Below, piece by piece: positions 47,251-57,538 of a DNA stretch of 64,000 nucleotides. The stretch is from DASWJZ01 sp963792885 (GTDB taxonomy: Bacteria > Pseudomonadota > Alphaproteobacteria > Rhizobiales > Afifellaceae), in assembly GCA_963792885.1 (NCBI GenBank), contig CAWBXX010000002.1, forward strand, positions 682,001-746,000. Direction: 5' to 3'. The notes under the pieces were generated by a model. It had not been told where the DNA came from. It ran no database searches and saw only the letters and a list, made by a program, of their open reading frames with translations. The position numbers and the translations under genes are program-made. Position 1 is the stretch's first letter; the number at the start of each line of letters is the position of its first letter.

Positions 47251-47769
47251 ATGCGCAAGACGCTATTCGAAAGCATCGTCCGCGGACCGCTCACCGAAGC
47301 GGCGCCAGAGCCGGATTCCGCCGCGCTTAACGAGCTGGCGGACGCGCTCGACCGGGCTGCGCGAAAGCGTCTCGGCCGCTCGCTTTCGATCCGCGAGGTG
47401 GATGCCGGCTCGTGCAACGGCTGCGAGTTGGAGATCCACGCTCTGAACAACGCGTTCTATGACATCGAGCGCTTCGGTATTCGCTTCGTCGCCTCGCCGC
47501 GCCACGCCGACGTGCTGCTTGTTACCGGCCCGGTGACGAAAAACATGGCCGAAGCCCTCCGCCGCACTTACGACGCGACGCCCGCGCCGAAATGGGTGGT
47601 CGCGGTCGGCGATTGCGCGCTGAACGGCGGGATTTTCGCTACGTCCTACGCTGTCGCGGGCGGCGTCTCGGCGCTATTGCCGGTCGACCTTCATATTCCG
47701 GGCTGCCCGCCCTCGCCGATCGAGCTTCTGAAGGGCCTCGTGGCGCTGCTGGAGCATGTAAGCGAATAG
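47251..47769 (+). CDS. hyfI: Hydrogenase small-subunit-like iron-sulfur protein (NuoB/HycG/HyfI type)
   Basis: A 172-residue NuoB-family protein. The cluster ligands are visible in order: AGSCNGCELEIHALN, AVGDCALNGGIF and IPGCPPSPIELLKGL, so a [4Fe-4S] centre (the N2 equivalent) should form. I start at the ATG at 47251; the longer frame begins in the palindromic repeat. It ends the six-gene cluster. No two-[4Fe-4S] ferredoxin subunit (HyfH/NuoI type) is encoded beside it. Confidence 0.9.
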   Translation: MRKTLFESIVRGPLTEAAPEPDSAALNELADALDRAARKRLGRSLSIREVDAGSCNGCELEIHALNNAFYDIERFGIRFVASPRHADVLLVTGPVTKNMAEALRRTYDATPAPKWVVAVGDCALNGGIFATSYAVAGGVSALLPVDLHIPGCPPSPIELLKGLVALLEHVSE

Positions 47770-47875
47770 CGAGCCTGAAATCCGGTTCTCCGCGATTTCC
47801 ACAGGGCGATGAAAGCGCAGCCGATAAGCGTGTTCCGAATCGTTTAGAGGTGAGAGGACAAGCCGGGAGCGCCGC

Positions 47876-50800
47876 ATGCGCTTTCATGCCGACCTCCACG
47901 TCCATTCCAAGTATTCGCGCGCGACGAGCCGCGACCTCGATCTTGAGCACCTCGCCTTCTGGAGCGCCCGGAAGGGAATTGCCGTCGTGGCGACCGGCGA
48001 TTGCGTGCATCCTCAGTGGCTTGCGGAGCTGAAGGGGAAGCTAGTCCCGGCAGCACCCGGGCTCTTTCGCTTGAAGCCGGAGATCGAGGCGGAGGTCGCG
48101 GCGAAGCTCCCATCCTCTTGCCGCGTGCTCCCGTCCTTCATGCTCGAGACCGAGATCTCGACCATCTACAAGAAGGGCGAGAAGACGCGGAAAGTTCACC
48201 ACCTGATCTACGCGCCGGATTTTCCGACCGTCGACAGGCTCGCCGCGAGGCTCGCTTCGATCGGCAACATCGCGTCCGACGGACGCCCGATCCTCGGCCT
48301 CGACTTGCGCAATCTTCTTGAGATCGCGCTTGAGAGCGGCCCGGATGCCTATCTCGTCCCGGCGCATATCTGGACGCCGTGGTTTGCCGCGCTCGGCTCG
48401 CAATCGGGCTTCGATTCAATCGGCGAATGCTACGGCGATCTGTCCGGCCACATTTTTGCGGTCGAGACCGGCCTCTCTTCCGACCCGCCGATGAACTGGC
48501 GCGTCTCCTCGCTCGACCGCTATCGGCTGACCTCCAATTCCGACGCGCATTCGCCCGGCAAGCTCGGCCGCGAGGCGACCTTCTTCGACTGCGCGCCCGA
48601 CTATTTCGCGCTTCGCCGCGCGCTCGAGCGCGGCGAAGGCTACGGCGGCACCGTGGAATTCTTCCCGGAGGAGGGGAAGTACCACGCCGACGGACATCGG
48701 AAATGCGGCGTGCGCCTCGACCCCGAAGGAGACGATCGCGAATGGCGGCCGCTGCCCCGTTTGCGGTGGCGCGCTGACGATCGGGGTCGAGCACCGCGTC
48801 GAGACGCTCGCCGACCGCGACGCGCCGGTGCCGCCGCCGAATGCGGGCGAGGTGAAGAGCCTAGTTCCGCTGCCGGAGATCATCGGCGAGATGTTGGGCG
48901 TCGGCCCGTCGTCGAAGCGCGTCGCCGAAAGCTACGACCAGGCGCTCGCGAGGCTCGGCCCGGAGCTTCAGATCCTGGAGGCGACGCCGATCGATGAGAT
49001 CGAGCGCGCCGGCTCGGCGCTTCTTGCGGAGGCGGTCACGCGGCTTCGTGCAGGCAAGGTGATCCGCGAGGCCGGCTATGACGGCGAATACGGCGTCATC
49101 CGGCTTTTTGAGCCGGGCGAGCTTGAGAAGCGCAAAGCCGGCGCGCTGCTGTTTGCCGCACCGACCGCGCCGCGGCGTCCCCCTCCCCCCTTGCAGGGGA
49201 GGGACGGGGAGGGGGGAAGCGTGCCGGACGCGACCAATCTTCCCGGGAGCGCCGAGCTTGCTCCCGCCGTCGAAGTGAAAGCCAAGGCGGCTGCGCCCGT
49301 CATGTGTCCCCCCTCCCTGACCCTCCCCTGCAAGGGGGGAGGGGATCATCCTCGCCGCCCTCGACTCCGACCAGCGGGCCGCCGCGAACGCCGAGGGTCC
49401 GCTGATCGTCATTGCCGGGCCGGGCTCCGGCAAGACGCGGATGCTGACGCATCGGATCGCGCATCTGGTCGGCGAGCGTGGCGTGCCGGCGGAGAGCTGC
49501 CTGGCGATCACCTTCACCCGCCGCGCCGCCGCGGAGATGCGCGAGCGGCTGAGAGTACTCCTGCCCGCGCGGGCGGGGCAGGTGCCCGTTCACACGTTCC
49601 ATTCGCTCGGCCTGTCGATTCTCCGTGAGAATCCGCATGCCGCGCATCTCGATACCGGTTTCGCGATCGCCGGCGAAGCGGAGCGGACGAAGGGGCTGGC
49701 GGAAACGCTAGGCATCGCGGAGAGCAAGGCGGGGGCGCTTCTCCGCCGTATCTCCAAGGTGAAGCGGAGCGCGCCGCAAGCGATCGACGAGAAGCTGGCA
49801 ACGGCCATCGCCGCCTACGCAACGCTGATGGCGACGCGCAACTGGGTCGATTTCGACGATCTCGTCCTGCTCGCCGCCGAGGCACTGCAGCACGACGCGG
49901 AGCTCGCTGCGCGCGTGCGCGGAAGATTCCGAGTGCTTTGCGTGGACGAGTTTCAGGATCTGGACGAAGCGCAATACCGACTGATGCGTCTCGTAGCGCC
50001 CGACGGCGCCGGCCTATGCGTGATCGGCGACCCCGACCAGGCGATCTACGGTTTCCGCGGCGCCGACGCGTCGGCCTTCGTGCGCGTCGCTGAAGACTAT
50101 CCCTCCGCGAAGACGCTGAGGCTTCGCAAGAACTACCGCTCGAGCGGCACCATCGTGCAGGCTGCGTCGCAGGTGATGGCGACGGATACGGAGCCGAGTC
50201 TCGCCGAGATCGTGCGCGAGATGCACGATCGGATCGCGATCCACGCCGCACCGACCGAGCGCGCTGAGGCCGAGTTCGTCGTCGCCGAGATCGAGAGGCT
50301 TCTCGGCGGCCACAGCTTCTTTTCCATCGATAGCGGCCGCGGCCAGTCGGCCGCGGAAAGCGCCGTCGCCTTCGGCGATATCGCCGTGCTCTACCGCACC
50401 GAGGCGCAGTCCGCCGCGCTTGTCGAAGCCTTCCGGCGCTCCGGCATGCCGTTCGCGACGAGCGCTCGCCGCCCGCTCCTCGAAGACCAAGCGGTGAACG
50501 CACTGCTTTCGACGCTGAGCGCCATGCCTGACGCAACGCTCACCGATGCGTTGCGTGACGCAGCGAAGTCCGCGGATGGCGACATGAGCGAGCCGCTCCG
50601 CTGGCTCACGCAACTCGCCGACCAATGCAGCGGTGATTGCGCGCGCTTCCTCGAAGCTGTGGGACTTGCGGACGAATCCGACTTCTTCGATCCGCGCGCC
50701 GACCGCGTCGCGCTCTTAACGATGCACGCGGCGAAGGGCCTCGAGTTTGCGATCGTCTTCGTCGTCGGCCTTGAGGACCGCATCGTGCCGCTCCGCTTCG

Positions 50801-51033
50801 GCGCGGCCGATGACGCAACGCTCGCAGAGGAGCGCCGGCTCTTTTATGTGGCCATGACGCGCGCCAAGGACCGCCTCTTCCTGACGCGCGCCGAAGAGCG
50901 AGCCTGGCGCGGCAAGCGCCGCCGCTTAGACGCCTCACCATTTCTCCGCGACATCGAGGCGGAGCTCCTCCGCGATCAGCCCAAGGCGCTGCCGCGGCGA
51001 AGGCCGGAGCGGGCGCAGCTTTCGCTTTTCTAA
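47876..51033 (+). CDS. Endonuclease Q-like PHP domain fused to a UvrD-type helicase (frame broken)
   Basis: The N-terminal about 410 residues resemble EndoQ. They contain a PHP-type metal site (FHADLHVHSKYSRATSRDLD, later VPAHIWTPWF and TSNSDAHSPGKLG) and a four-cysteine zinc finger (KCGVRLDP, then CPVCGGAL). A linker of about 70 residues holds two inverted GC-rich repeat copies. The C-terminal about 560 residues are a superfamily 1 helicase: GPGSGKTRML (Walker A), FTRRAAAEM, VDEFQDLDEAQY, GDPDQAIYGFRGAD, LTMHAAKGLEFAIVFV and FYVAMTRAKDRLF. Breaks near 48728 and in the G-run near 49335 are both +1; the corrected length is 1052 codons. EndoQ cuts DNA 5' to deaminated bases and abasic sites, so the fusion suggests damage incision plus unwinding. 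Confidence 0.85.
49179..49344. repeat. Inverted pair of GC-rich elements (family D) inside the EndoQ-UvrD linker
   Basis: Copy one (49179-49216) contains CCCTCCCCCCTTGCAGGGG; copy two (49308-49344) contains the reverse, CCCCTGCAAGGGGGGAGGGG. They are about 90 bases apart and face each other, so the DNA or mRNA could form a long stem. A related piece lies at 55866-55896. In protein they encode Pro/Arg/Gly-rich linker sequence. Confidence 0.8.
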
Positions 51034-51992
51034 CCGGTCTTGACGATCCCTTTCTCGATCAGCCAAGCGACGGATTCCTGCACCGCTTCGAACGAGGTGT
51101 AGCGCGGCTGATAATCGAGCAGGCGCTGTGCCTTGGCGATGCTGGCGCTTGGGCTTCGCGCAATATGCTCCCACGTCGCCGTCGCCTCCTCCTCGCTCTT
51201 CTGCGTTACCTTCCATTCCGGCCAAGGCAGGAATTTGAGCTTCGCCTCCTTGCCGAACCAAGCCGCCATCGCCTCGGCGTAGCCGCGAAGGGTCACGGCG
51301 GCAGGCGAGACGGCATGGAAGGCTTCGCCGACCGCAACGCTGCGGTTGGAGATCGCCTTCATGAACACCTGTGCGACGTCGTCGGCGTGGACGTGGTGCA
51401 CGGTCTCCAGCCCGAAATTCGGCAGCGCGAGCTCGTCACCCCTGGCCAGCATCGTGAAGACTTGCGGATTGAAGTGTCCGGCAGGATTGAGTGGGTTCCA
51501 GCCCGGGCCGACGATGTGGCCGGGATGCACGATCGTCGCTGGGAAGCCGTGCCGCCGCGCCCGGTCGAGGAGGTAGGCTTCGATCGCCGCCTTCTGCGTC
51601 CCGTATTCGCCGAAGGGCCGGCGCGGCGCATCTTCCGTGGTCGGCACGGTGACGCTCGGACCATGCACCCAGACGGTGCCGGTGTGCAGAAAATGCTGGA
51701 CGTCGCCGAGAAGCGCGTCGACGAGATGGGTCGCGCTCTCGAGCGTGAAGCAGATCATGTCGACGACAAGCTCCGGTTTGAGAGCCCGGATCTTTTTCGC
51801 AAACGTGCCGGCCTTCTCCTCCGCGGCCCGATCGATGACAACCGATTTCACCTGCCGCCAGGCGGCGTGTTGCCTATAGGGTTCCCGCTCCCCACGGCTG
51901 ACATTCGTGACTTCGAACCCAGCCTCCACCAAGCGCGGCACGAGATACGTCCCGACATGCCCGCTTCCACCGATGATCACGACGCGTGTCAT
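51030..51992 (-). CDS. NAD-dependent epimerase/dehydratase family protein
   Basis: An extended SDR of about 320 residues. It has the Rossmann motif VVIIGGSGHVGTYLVPRLVE, the catalytic Tyr-Lys in FGEYGTQKAAIEAYLL, VHPGHIVGPGWNPLNPAGHF and a C-terminal substrate domain. It would act on a nucleotide sugar or similar hydroxyl compound; no specific substrate is visible. The start is the ATG at 51992 with GGAG six bases before. It is convergent with the helicase gene (four-base overlap). Confidence 0.87.
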   Translation of the reverse strand: MTRVVIIGGSGHVGTYLVPRLVEAGFEVTNVSRGEREPYRQHAAWRQVKSVVIDRAAEEKAGTFAKKIRALKPELVVDMICFTLESATHLVDALLGDVQHFLHTGTVWVHGPSVTVPTTEDAPRRPFGEYGTQKAAIEAYLLDRARRHGFPATIVHPGHIVGPGWNPLNPAGHFNPQVFTMLARGDELALPNFGLETVHHVHADDVAQVFMKAISNRSVAVGEAFHAVSPAAVTLRGYAEAMAAWFGKEAKLKFLPWPEWKVTQKSEEEATATWEHIARSPSASIAKAQRLLDYQPRYTSFEAVQESVAWLIEKGIVKTG

Positions 51993-52061
51993 GATGATCT
52001 CCGCCAAACGACTGCAGCCCCGGACCTTCTATCAACACCAGGGCTCGGTTAGAACCGCCGC

Positions 52062-53264
52062 ATGTCAATCCTCGCTGCTCGCACCAGCCATCTTCGCGCG
52101 CGCCGCTCGCATGAAGACGGCCGTGTCACCTTCGTCGAGCTGTTCTTCGATCTCGTCTTCGTCTTCGCCGTCACGCAGCTCTCGCACGGACTTTTACGTG
52201 ATTTGACGCTGGGTGGGCTCCTGCACACGACGATACTTCTCTTCGCCGTCTGGTGGGTGTGGATCTACACGGCCTGGGCCACCAACTGGCTCGACCCGCA
52301 AAGGACTCCCGTCCGGATCATGCTCTTCGCGCTGATGCTCGCAGGGCTGCTCCTCTCTGCCTCTGTCCCCGAAGCCTTCGAGCGTCTGGGCCTCGCCTTC
52401 GCTGGCGCTTATTCGTGCATGCAGGTCGGCCGCTCTCTCTTCATGCTCTGGGCGTTCAAAGGTCATAGCCCCGGCAACTTCCGCACCTTTCAGCGCATCA
52501 CGGCATGGCTTGCCGTGGCGAGCGCGTTCTGGCTCGCCGGTGGGCTTGCTGAGAATGAGCTGCGCCTGACGTTCTGGCTCGTCGCGCTTGCAATCGAATG
52601 TGTCGGTCCGTCGGCAGGTTACATCGTACCCGGCCACGGCCGCTCGACGACGACGGACTGGGACATCGCCGGCGGCCATATGGCCGAGCGTTGTGGTCTC
52701 TTCGTCATCATCGCGCTCGGTGAATCGATTCTGGTCACCGGCGCGACTTTCGCCGAGCTCGCATGGAGCTCCGCCACCGTCGCCGCCTTCGTCAGCGCCT
52801 TCCTCGGTAGCGTCGCGATGTGGTGGATTTATTTCAATATCGGCGCGGAGAAAGCGAGCCACCTGATTGCCCAATCCACCGATCCGGGCAGGCTCGGCCG
52901 CCTTGCCTACACCTACATGCACATCTTCATCGTCGCCGGCATCATCGTCGCCGCTGTCGCCGACGAGCTTGTGCTGGCGCACCCATCCGGCCACGTGGCG
53001 ACGCCGACGCTTGCAGCCGTGCTCGGAGGCCCGGCGCTCTATCTTCTCGGCAACATACTCTTCAAGCGCTCGGTTGCGACCTGGCTGCCGCTCTCGCATC
53101 TGGTCGGCATTGCGGCGCTCGCCATGCTCGTACCCGCTGCTTCTTATTCGACGCCTCTCCTCCTAGGCGCGGCCGCGTCGGGTGTGCTCGTCATCGTCGC
53201 GGTATGGGAGACGATTTCTCTGAAATCGTACCGCGCCGCGCTCGATCATGCCGCCGGCCGCTAG
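52062..53264 (+). CDS. Low temperature requirement protein A (LtrA) family
   Basis: A 400-residue membrane protein of about ten helices. It has the LtrA signature near the N-terminus (VTFVELFFDLVFVFAVTQLS), the TDWDIAGGHMAERCGLFVII helix and the EKASHLIAQSTDPGRLGRLA loop. LtrA proteins were named from a Listeria cold-growth phenotype; their biochemical role is unknown. It is divergent from the epimerase gene and convergent with the GlxA-type regulator. Confidence 0.9.
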   Translation: MSILAARTSHLRARRSHEDGRVTFVELFFDLVFVFAVTQLSHGLLRDLTLGGLLHTTILLFAVWWVWIYTAWATNWLDPQRTPVRIMLFALMLAGLLLSASVPEAFERLGLAFAGAYSCMQVGRSLFMLWAFKGHSPGNFRTFQRITAWLAVASAFWLAGGLAENELRLTFWLVALAIECVGPSAGYIVPGHGRSTTTDWDIAGGHMAERCGLFVIIALGESILVTGATFAELAWSSATVAAFVSAFLGSVAMWWIYFNIGAEKASHLIAQSTDPGRLGRLAYTYMHIFIVAGIIVAAVADELVLAHPSGHVATPTLAAVLGGPALYLLGNILFKRSVATWLPLSHLVGIAALAMLVPAASYSTPLLLGAAASGVLVIVAVWETISLKSYRAALDHAAGR

Positions 53265-54298
53265 GCGGCCGATGAGATCGTTCGCCCGTAGCGCTCGCGA
53301 TAGGCGCCGGGCGTCAGCCCGGAGTGGCGCTTGAAGAGATTACGAAAGAACGCAACGTCATCGTAGCCGACCGCAATTCCCACTTCCTGAACGGTGAGGC
53401 GATCCTCTTCGAGCATCCGCTTCGCGGCATCGATACGGAGGCGCTGAAGATAGGCGAGCGGCGCCTCGCCCGTCGCCGCCTTGAATCGGCGCAGGAATGT
53501 CCGCGGCGTCAACGCCATCTCGGCGGCGAGCCGGTCAATATCGACGTCGTCGGGGAAATGATTGTGCAGCCAGTCTTCCGCGCGGCGAATGACCGCGTCG
53601 GCGTGGTCGGTTCCATATGGAACGACGGAGAATCCCGTCTGATAGGTGCGCGGCATCTGCAGGACGAGCGACTTCGCGCAACCGATCGCGACGTCGCGCC
53701 CGCAGAGCTTTTCGACGATGTAGAGCGAAAGATCGATGGAGGCGTAGACCCCGCCGCCGCAGAGAACGCCACGGTCTTCGGTGACGAGGAACTGCGGCTG
53801 CCAATCGACGTTCGGATAGCGCTCCCGATATTGATCGGCCACGGCCCAATGTGTGGTCGCGCGCCGCCCTTCGAGCAGTCCCGCCTCGGCGAGGATCGCG
53901 ACCCCAGTGCATACGCCGGCGATAAGCGCGCCCTTGTCGTGAATCTCGCGGAGCCACGGGATGATCGGAGCGCTCTTCTCGATCAAGAGATCGAGGTCGG
54001 TGCCGCCGGAGGGAATGAGCACAAGGTTGGTATGCTTGATCGCCGACAGCGGCTTGTCGGGAATGACCTGCACGCCGGCGCCTCCGACGACGGGCTGTCC
54101 ATCGACAGAGACGGTCGTGACCCTGAACCTAGGCTCCGGAACCGAGCTGACGCAAAGGTTCCACCGCGTACCGGCGGCGTAGAACACCTCGAGTGGAGCG
54201 ATTGAGGAAGATACGGAGCCGTCCGGCGAGTAGAGGATTGTAACGTCGATCATGGGGGCGCCATCGAGCATGGCGGGAACGCCCCCGTAAAATGACAT
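53261..54298 (-). CDS. GlxA-type transcriptional regulator (DJ-1/PfpI domain plus AraC HTH)
   Basis: A 345-residue regulator. Residues about 16-190 form a DJ-1/PfpI-like domain (VTILYSPDGSVSSSIAPLEV, then IAGVCTGVAILAEAGLL with the nucleophile-elbow Cys). The last about 110 residues are an AraC-type double HTH (LAAEMALTPRTFLRRFKAAT and VQEVGIAVGYDDVAFFRNLF). Relatives activate genes for quaternary-amine or arginine use. Neither candidate start (54298 or 54253) has a clear RBS. It is divergent from the small DUF4242 gene, which it may control. Confidence 0.88.
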   Translation of the reverse strand: MSFYGGVPAMLDGAPMIDVTILYSPDGSVSSSIAPLEVFYAAGTRWNLCVSSVPEPRFRVTTVSVDGQPVVGGAGVQVIPDKPLSAIKHTNLVLIPSGGTDLDLLIEKSAPIIPWLREIHDKGALIAGVCTGVAILAEAGLLEGRRATTHWAVADQYRERYPNVDWQPQFLVTEDRGVLCGGGVYASIDLSLYIVEKLCGRDVAIGCAKSLVLQMPRTYQTGFSVVPYGTDHADAVIRRAEDWLHNHFPDDVDIDRLAAEMALTPRTFLRRFKAATGEAPLAYLQRLRIDAAKRMLEEDRLTVQEVGIAVGYDDVAFFRNLFKRHSGLTPGAYRERYGRTISSAA

Positions 54299-54373
54299 TT
54301 TCGACACTCGCCGGATGGGGCGAAATCCGGCTGTATGCGGGCCGGGCGGAAGTCGGAAACCGGGAGACATACG

Positions 54374-54646
54374 ATGAGGAAATTCGTGATTGAGCGCAGC
54401 GTCGCGGGGGTCGGTCAGAACGACCAGCAGGGGTTCAGCGGTATCGCTCACAAGTCGAACGACGCGCTCGCCAAGCTGAGCCCCCGGGTCCAGTGGCAGC
54501 AGAGCTACGTCGCGGACGACAAGACCTTCTGCATCTACCTTGCGGAGGACGAGGCGGCCATCCGCGAGCACGCGCGGCTCTCAGGCTTCCCGGCCAACAT
54601 CATCACCGAAGTCAAGGCGGTGATCGATCCGGCGACCGCCACCTGA
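54374..54646 (+). CDS. DUF4242-type small protein
   Basis: A 90-residue protein resembling DUF4242: FVIERSVAGVGQNDQQGF at the start, QWQQSYVADDKTFCIYLAED in the middle and the HARLSGFPANIITEVKAVID end. The fold is a small alpha/beta ferredoxin-like dimer; the function is unknown, with metal binding suggested for relatives. It has GGGAGA before its ATG and lies divergently to the GlxA-type regulator. Confidence 0.75.
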   Translation: MRKFVIERSVAGVGQNDQQGFSGIAHKSNDALAKLSPRVQWQQSYVADDKTFCIYLAEDEAAIREHARLSGFPANIITEVKAVIDPATAT

Positions 54647-54703
54647 GACTGCGTCAGAGGCGTTTCGGGCGGCGACGCCCGGAACGCGCACGCAAAGGAT
54701 CGG

Positions 54704-55843
54704 CTACCTGACCCCCACCCATTTCCCGCTCTTGCCGGATTTCAGGATCGCGTCGCAGACCTTGGTCGTCTCCAGCGCCTCGCGGAATGTCGGCGAGCAC
54801 GGCTTGCCGGTTCTGAGCCCTTCGAGGAAATCCGCCGCCTGGTGTACGAAGGAGTGCTCGTAGCCGATCGTCAGCCCCGGTACCCACCACTTGCCGAGAT
54901 AGGGGTGCTCGCCGTCGGTGACGAGGACATCCGTCCATCCCCGAAGGCGCCCCTCTTTGGAATGATCGAACCACATCACGTGGTTCATGTCGTGCAGGTC
55001 CCACATGAAGGAGCCGTGCTCGCCGTTGATTTCCAGCGTGTAGAGCGCCTTGTGGCCGCGCGCGTAGCGCGTGGATTCGAACGTCCCCATTGAGCCGTTG
55101 GCGTAGCGCGCGAGCACCGCCGCTGCATCGTCGATGCCGACCTTCTGCGGCTTGCCGGTCAGCGCGTTCTTGCGCTCCTTCACGAAGGTCTCCGTCATCG
55201 CAGAGACTTTCGAGATCGAGCCGTTGATCCAGATCGCCGTGTCGATGCAGTGCGCGAGAAGGTCGCCGGTGACGCCGGAGCCCGCGGCTTTGACGTCGAG
55301 CCGCCAGGTGCCGGCGCCGCCCTGCGGCACGTCGGGCGAGATCGTCCAGTCCTGCAGGAAGCTGGCGCGGTAATGGAAGATCTTGCCGAGCTTCCCTTCG
55401 TCCACCACCTGCTTGATCAGCGTCACCGCCGGGATGCGGCGGTAGTTGTACCAGACCGTGTTCGGCACGCCGGCGCGCTCGACCGCGCGCACCATCGGCA
55501 GCGCCTCCTTGGCGTCGCGCGCAAGCGGCTTCTCGCAGAGGATCATCTTCTTCGCCTTCGCCGCGGCGATGGCGATCTCGGCATGGAGGTCGTTCGGCAC
55601 GCAGATGTCGATCGCGTCGATGTCCTTGCGCTCGACGAGCTTCCGCCAGTCGGTCTCGACCAACTCGTAGCCCCACATGTCGGCGAAGCCTTGCGCCTTC
55701 GCCTTGTCACGCGCGGCGACCGCCTTCAGCACCGGCTCGTAGCCGGTGTCAAAGAAGTTGGAGACGCGCCGCCAGGCGTTCGAATGCGCACGGCCCATGA
55801 AGCCGTAGCCGACCATGCCGATGTTGAGTTTCTTGTTCGCCAT
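54704..55843 (-). CDS. Gfo/Idh/MocA family oxidoreductase
   Basis: A 379-residue NAD(P)-dependent dehydrogenase. It has the Rossmann motif IGMVGYGFMGRAHSNAWRRV, the EKPLARDAKEAL segment with the conserved Lys, and VTGDLLAHCIDTAIWINGSI, where the catalytic His/Asp region sits. It would oxidise a sugar or cyclitol hydroxyl. It follows the isomerase gene on the same strand and is probably the last gene of that operon. Confidence 0.92.
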   Translation of the reverse strand: MANKKLNIGMVGYGFMGRAHSNAWRRVSNFFDTGYEPVLKAVAARDKAKAQGFADMWGYELVETDWRKLVERKDIDAIDICVPNDLHAEIAIAAAKAKKMILCEKPLARDAKEALPMVRAVERAGVPNTVWYNYRRIPAVTLIKQVVDEGKLGKIFHYRASFLQDWTISPDVPQGGAGTWRLDVKAAGSGVTGDLLAHCIDTAIWINGSISKVSAMTETFVKERKNALTGKPQKVGIDDAAAVLARYANGSMGTFESTRYARGHKALYTLEINGEHGSFMWDLHDMNHVMWFDHSKEGRLRGWTDVLVTDGEHPYLGKWWVPGLTIGYEHSFVHQAADFLEGLRTGKPCSPTFREALETTKVCDAILKSGKSGKWVGVR

Positions 55844-55865
55844 CGTTTCCTACCCCGTCCGGATT

Positions 55866-55894
55866 CCTCTCCCCACAAGGGGGAGGGAGGTTTT

Positions 55895-55896
<2 letters not shown>
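55866..55896. repeat. Hairpin of GC-rich element family D with T-run
   Basis: CTCTCCCC pairs with GGGGGAGGG-type sequence and is followed by TTTTTT on the plus strand. It lies between two minus-strand genes, so the T-run faces the wrong way to end their transcripts. It resembles part of the elements at 49179-49344. Confidence 0.5.
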
Positions 55897-56945
<1,049 letters not shown>

Positions 56946-56981
56946 TTCTGTTCCTCTCCCTGAACGCTGCCTCACAGAACT

Positions 56982-57081
56982 GTCGTCATGTCCGGACTTG
57001 ATCCGGGCACCCATTCCGTAGCGCTCGTGCTGCCACCTCGGTCACGGAATGGATTGCCGGGTCAAGCCCGGCAATGACGAC
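56982..57081. repeat. Palindromic element, family B
   Basis: A copy of 100 bases related to that at 19330-19427. The ends are GTCGTCATGTCCGGACTTG and CCCGGCAATGACGAC, with inner arms CCATTCCGT and ACGGAATGG. It lies between the cupin and isomerase genes. Confidence 0.88.
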
Positions 57082-57106
57082 GGTGAAGGCAGCGGCCTTG
57101 CTGACT

Positions 57107-57514
57107 CTAGACCTTCCGCAAATCCTTCCAAGGCGCCTCGCTCGACATGTCGACCAGCTCATAGCCGATCGGCCCGACGCAAGGCGCGAGGATCGCGACG
57201 ATCTTGGCGTCGCCGTCGCCGACATTGAACGACGCATGCACCATGTCGGCCGGGATGAAGGCGCAGTCGCCCGCCCCGAGGATCCGCTTCTCGCGGTCGA
57301 CCCATTGCTCGACCTTGCCGCCGACCACGTAGATCACCTCTTCCTGGTCGGGATGCTTGTGGAAGTCGTGGCCCTTGCCGGGCGCGAGGTTGACGTCGAT
57401 GACCGTGAGCTGCTTCGCGCCGGTGTTCGGGGGGTTGCTCATCCAGCCGAGCTTGCCCCAGTCGAGCGTCTCGAGCTGCGTTTCCTTGGCGATCACGAAT
57501 TTGCCGCCCATCAC
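57107..57514 (-). CDS. Cupin domain-containing protein
   Basis: A 135-residue single cupin. Motif 1 is DFHKHPDQEEVIYVVGGKVEQW with two metal-ligand His and a Glu; motif 2 is GDCAFIPADMVHASFNVGD with the third His. It is likely a metal-dependent isomerase or dioxygenase, or a ligand-binding partner, in the sugar pathway. It follows the PEP-hydrolase-like gene by 24 bases. Confidence 0.88.
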   Translation of the reverse strand: MMGGKFVIAKETQLETLDWGKLGWMSNPPNTGAKQLTVIDVNLAPGKGHDFHKHPDQEEVIYVVGGKVEQWVDREKRILGAGDCAFIPADMVHASFNVGDGDAKIVAILAPCVGPIGYELVDMSSEAPWKDLRKV

Positions 57515-57538
57515 GGCTCCTCCCTTGCCTCTTCGCTC

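Noticed and set aside
45666..47769. A functional group 4 NiFe hydrogenase
   Set aside because: Three of the four NiFe-ligand cysteines are serine, and no maturation genes or ferredoxin-type subunit are present in the window.
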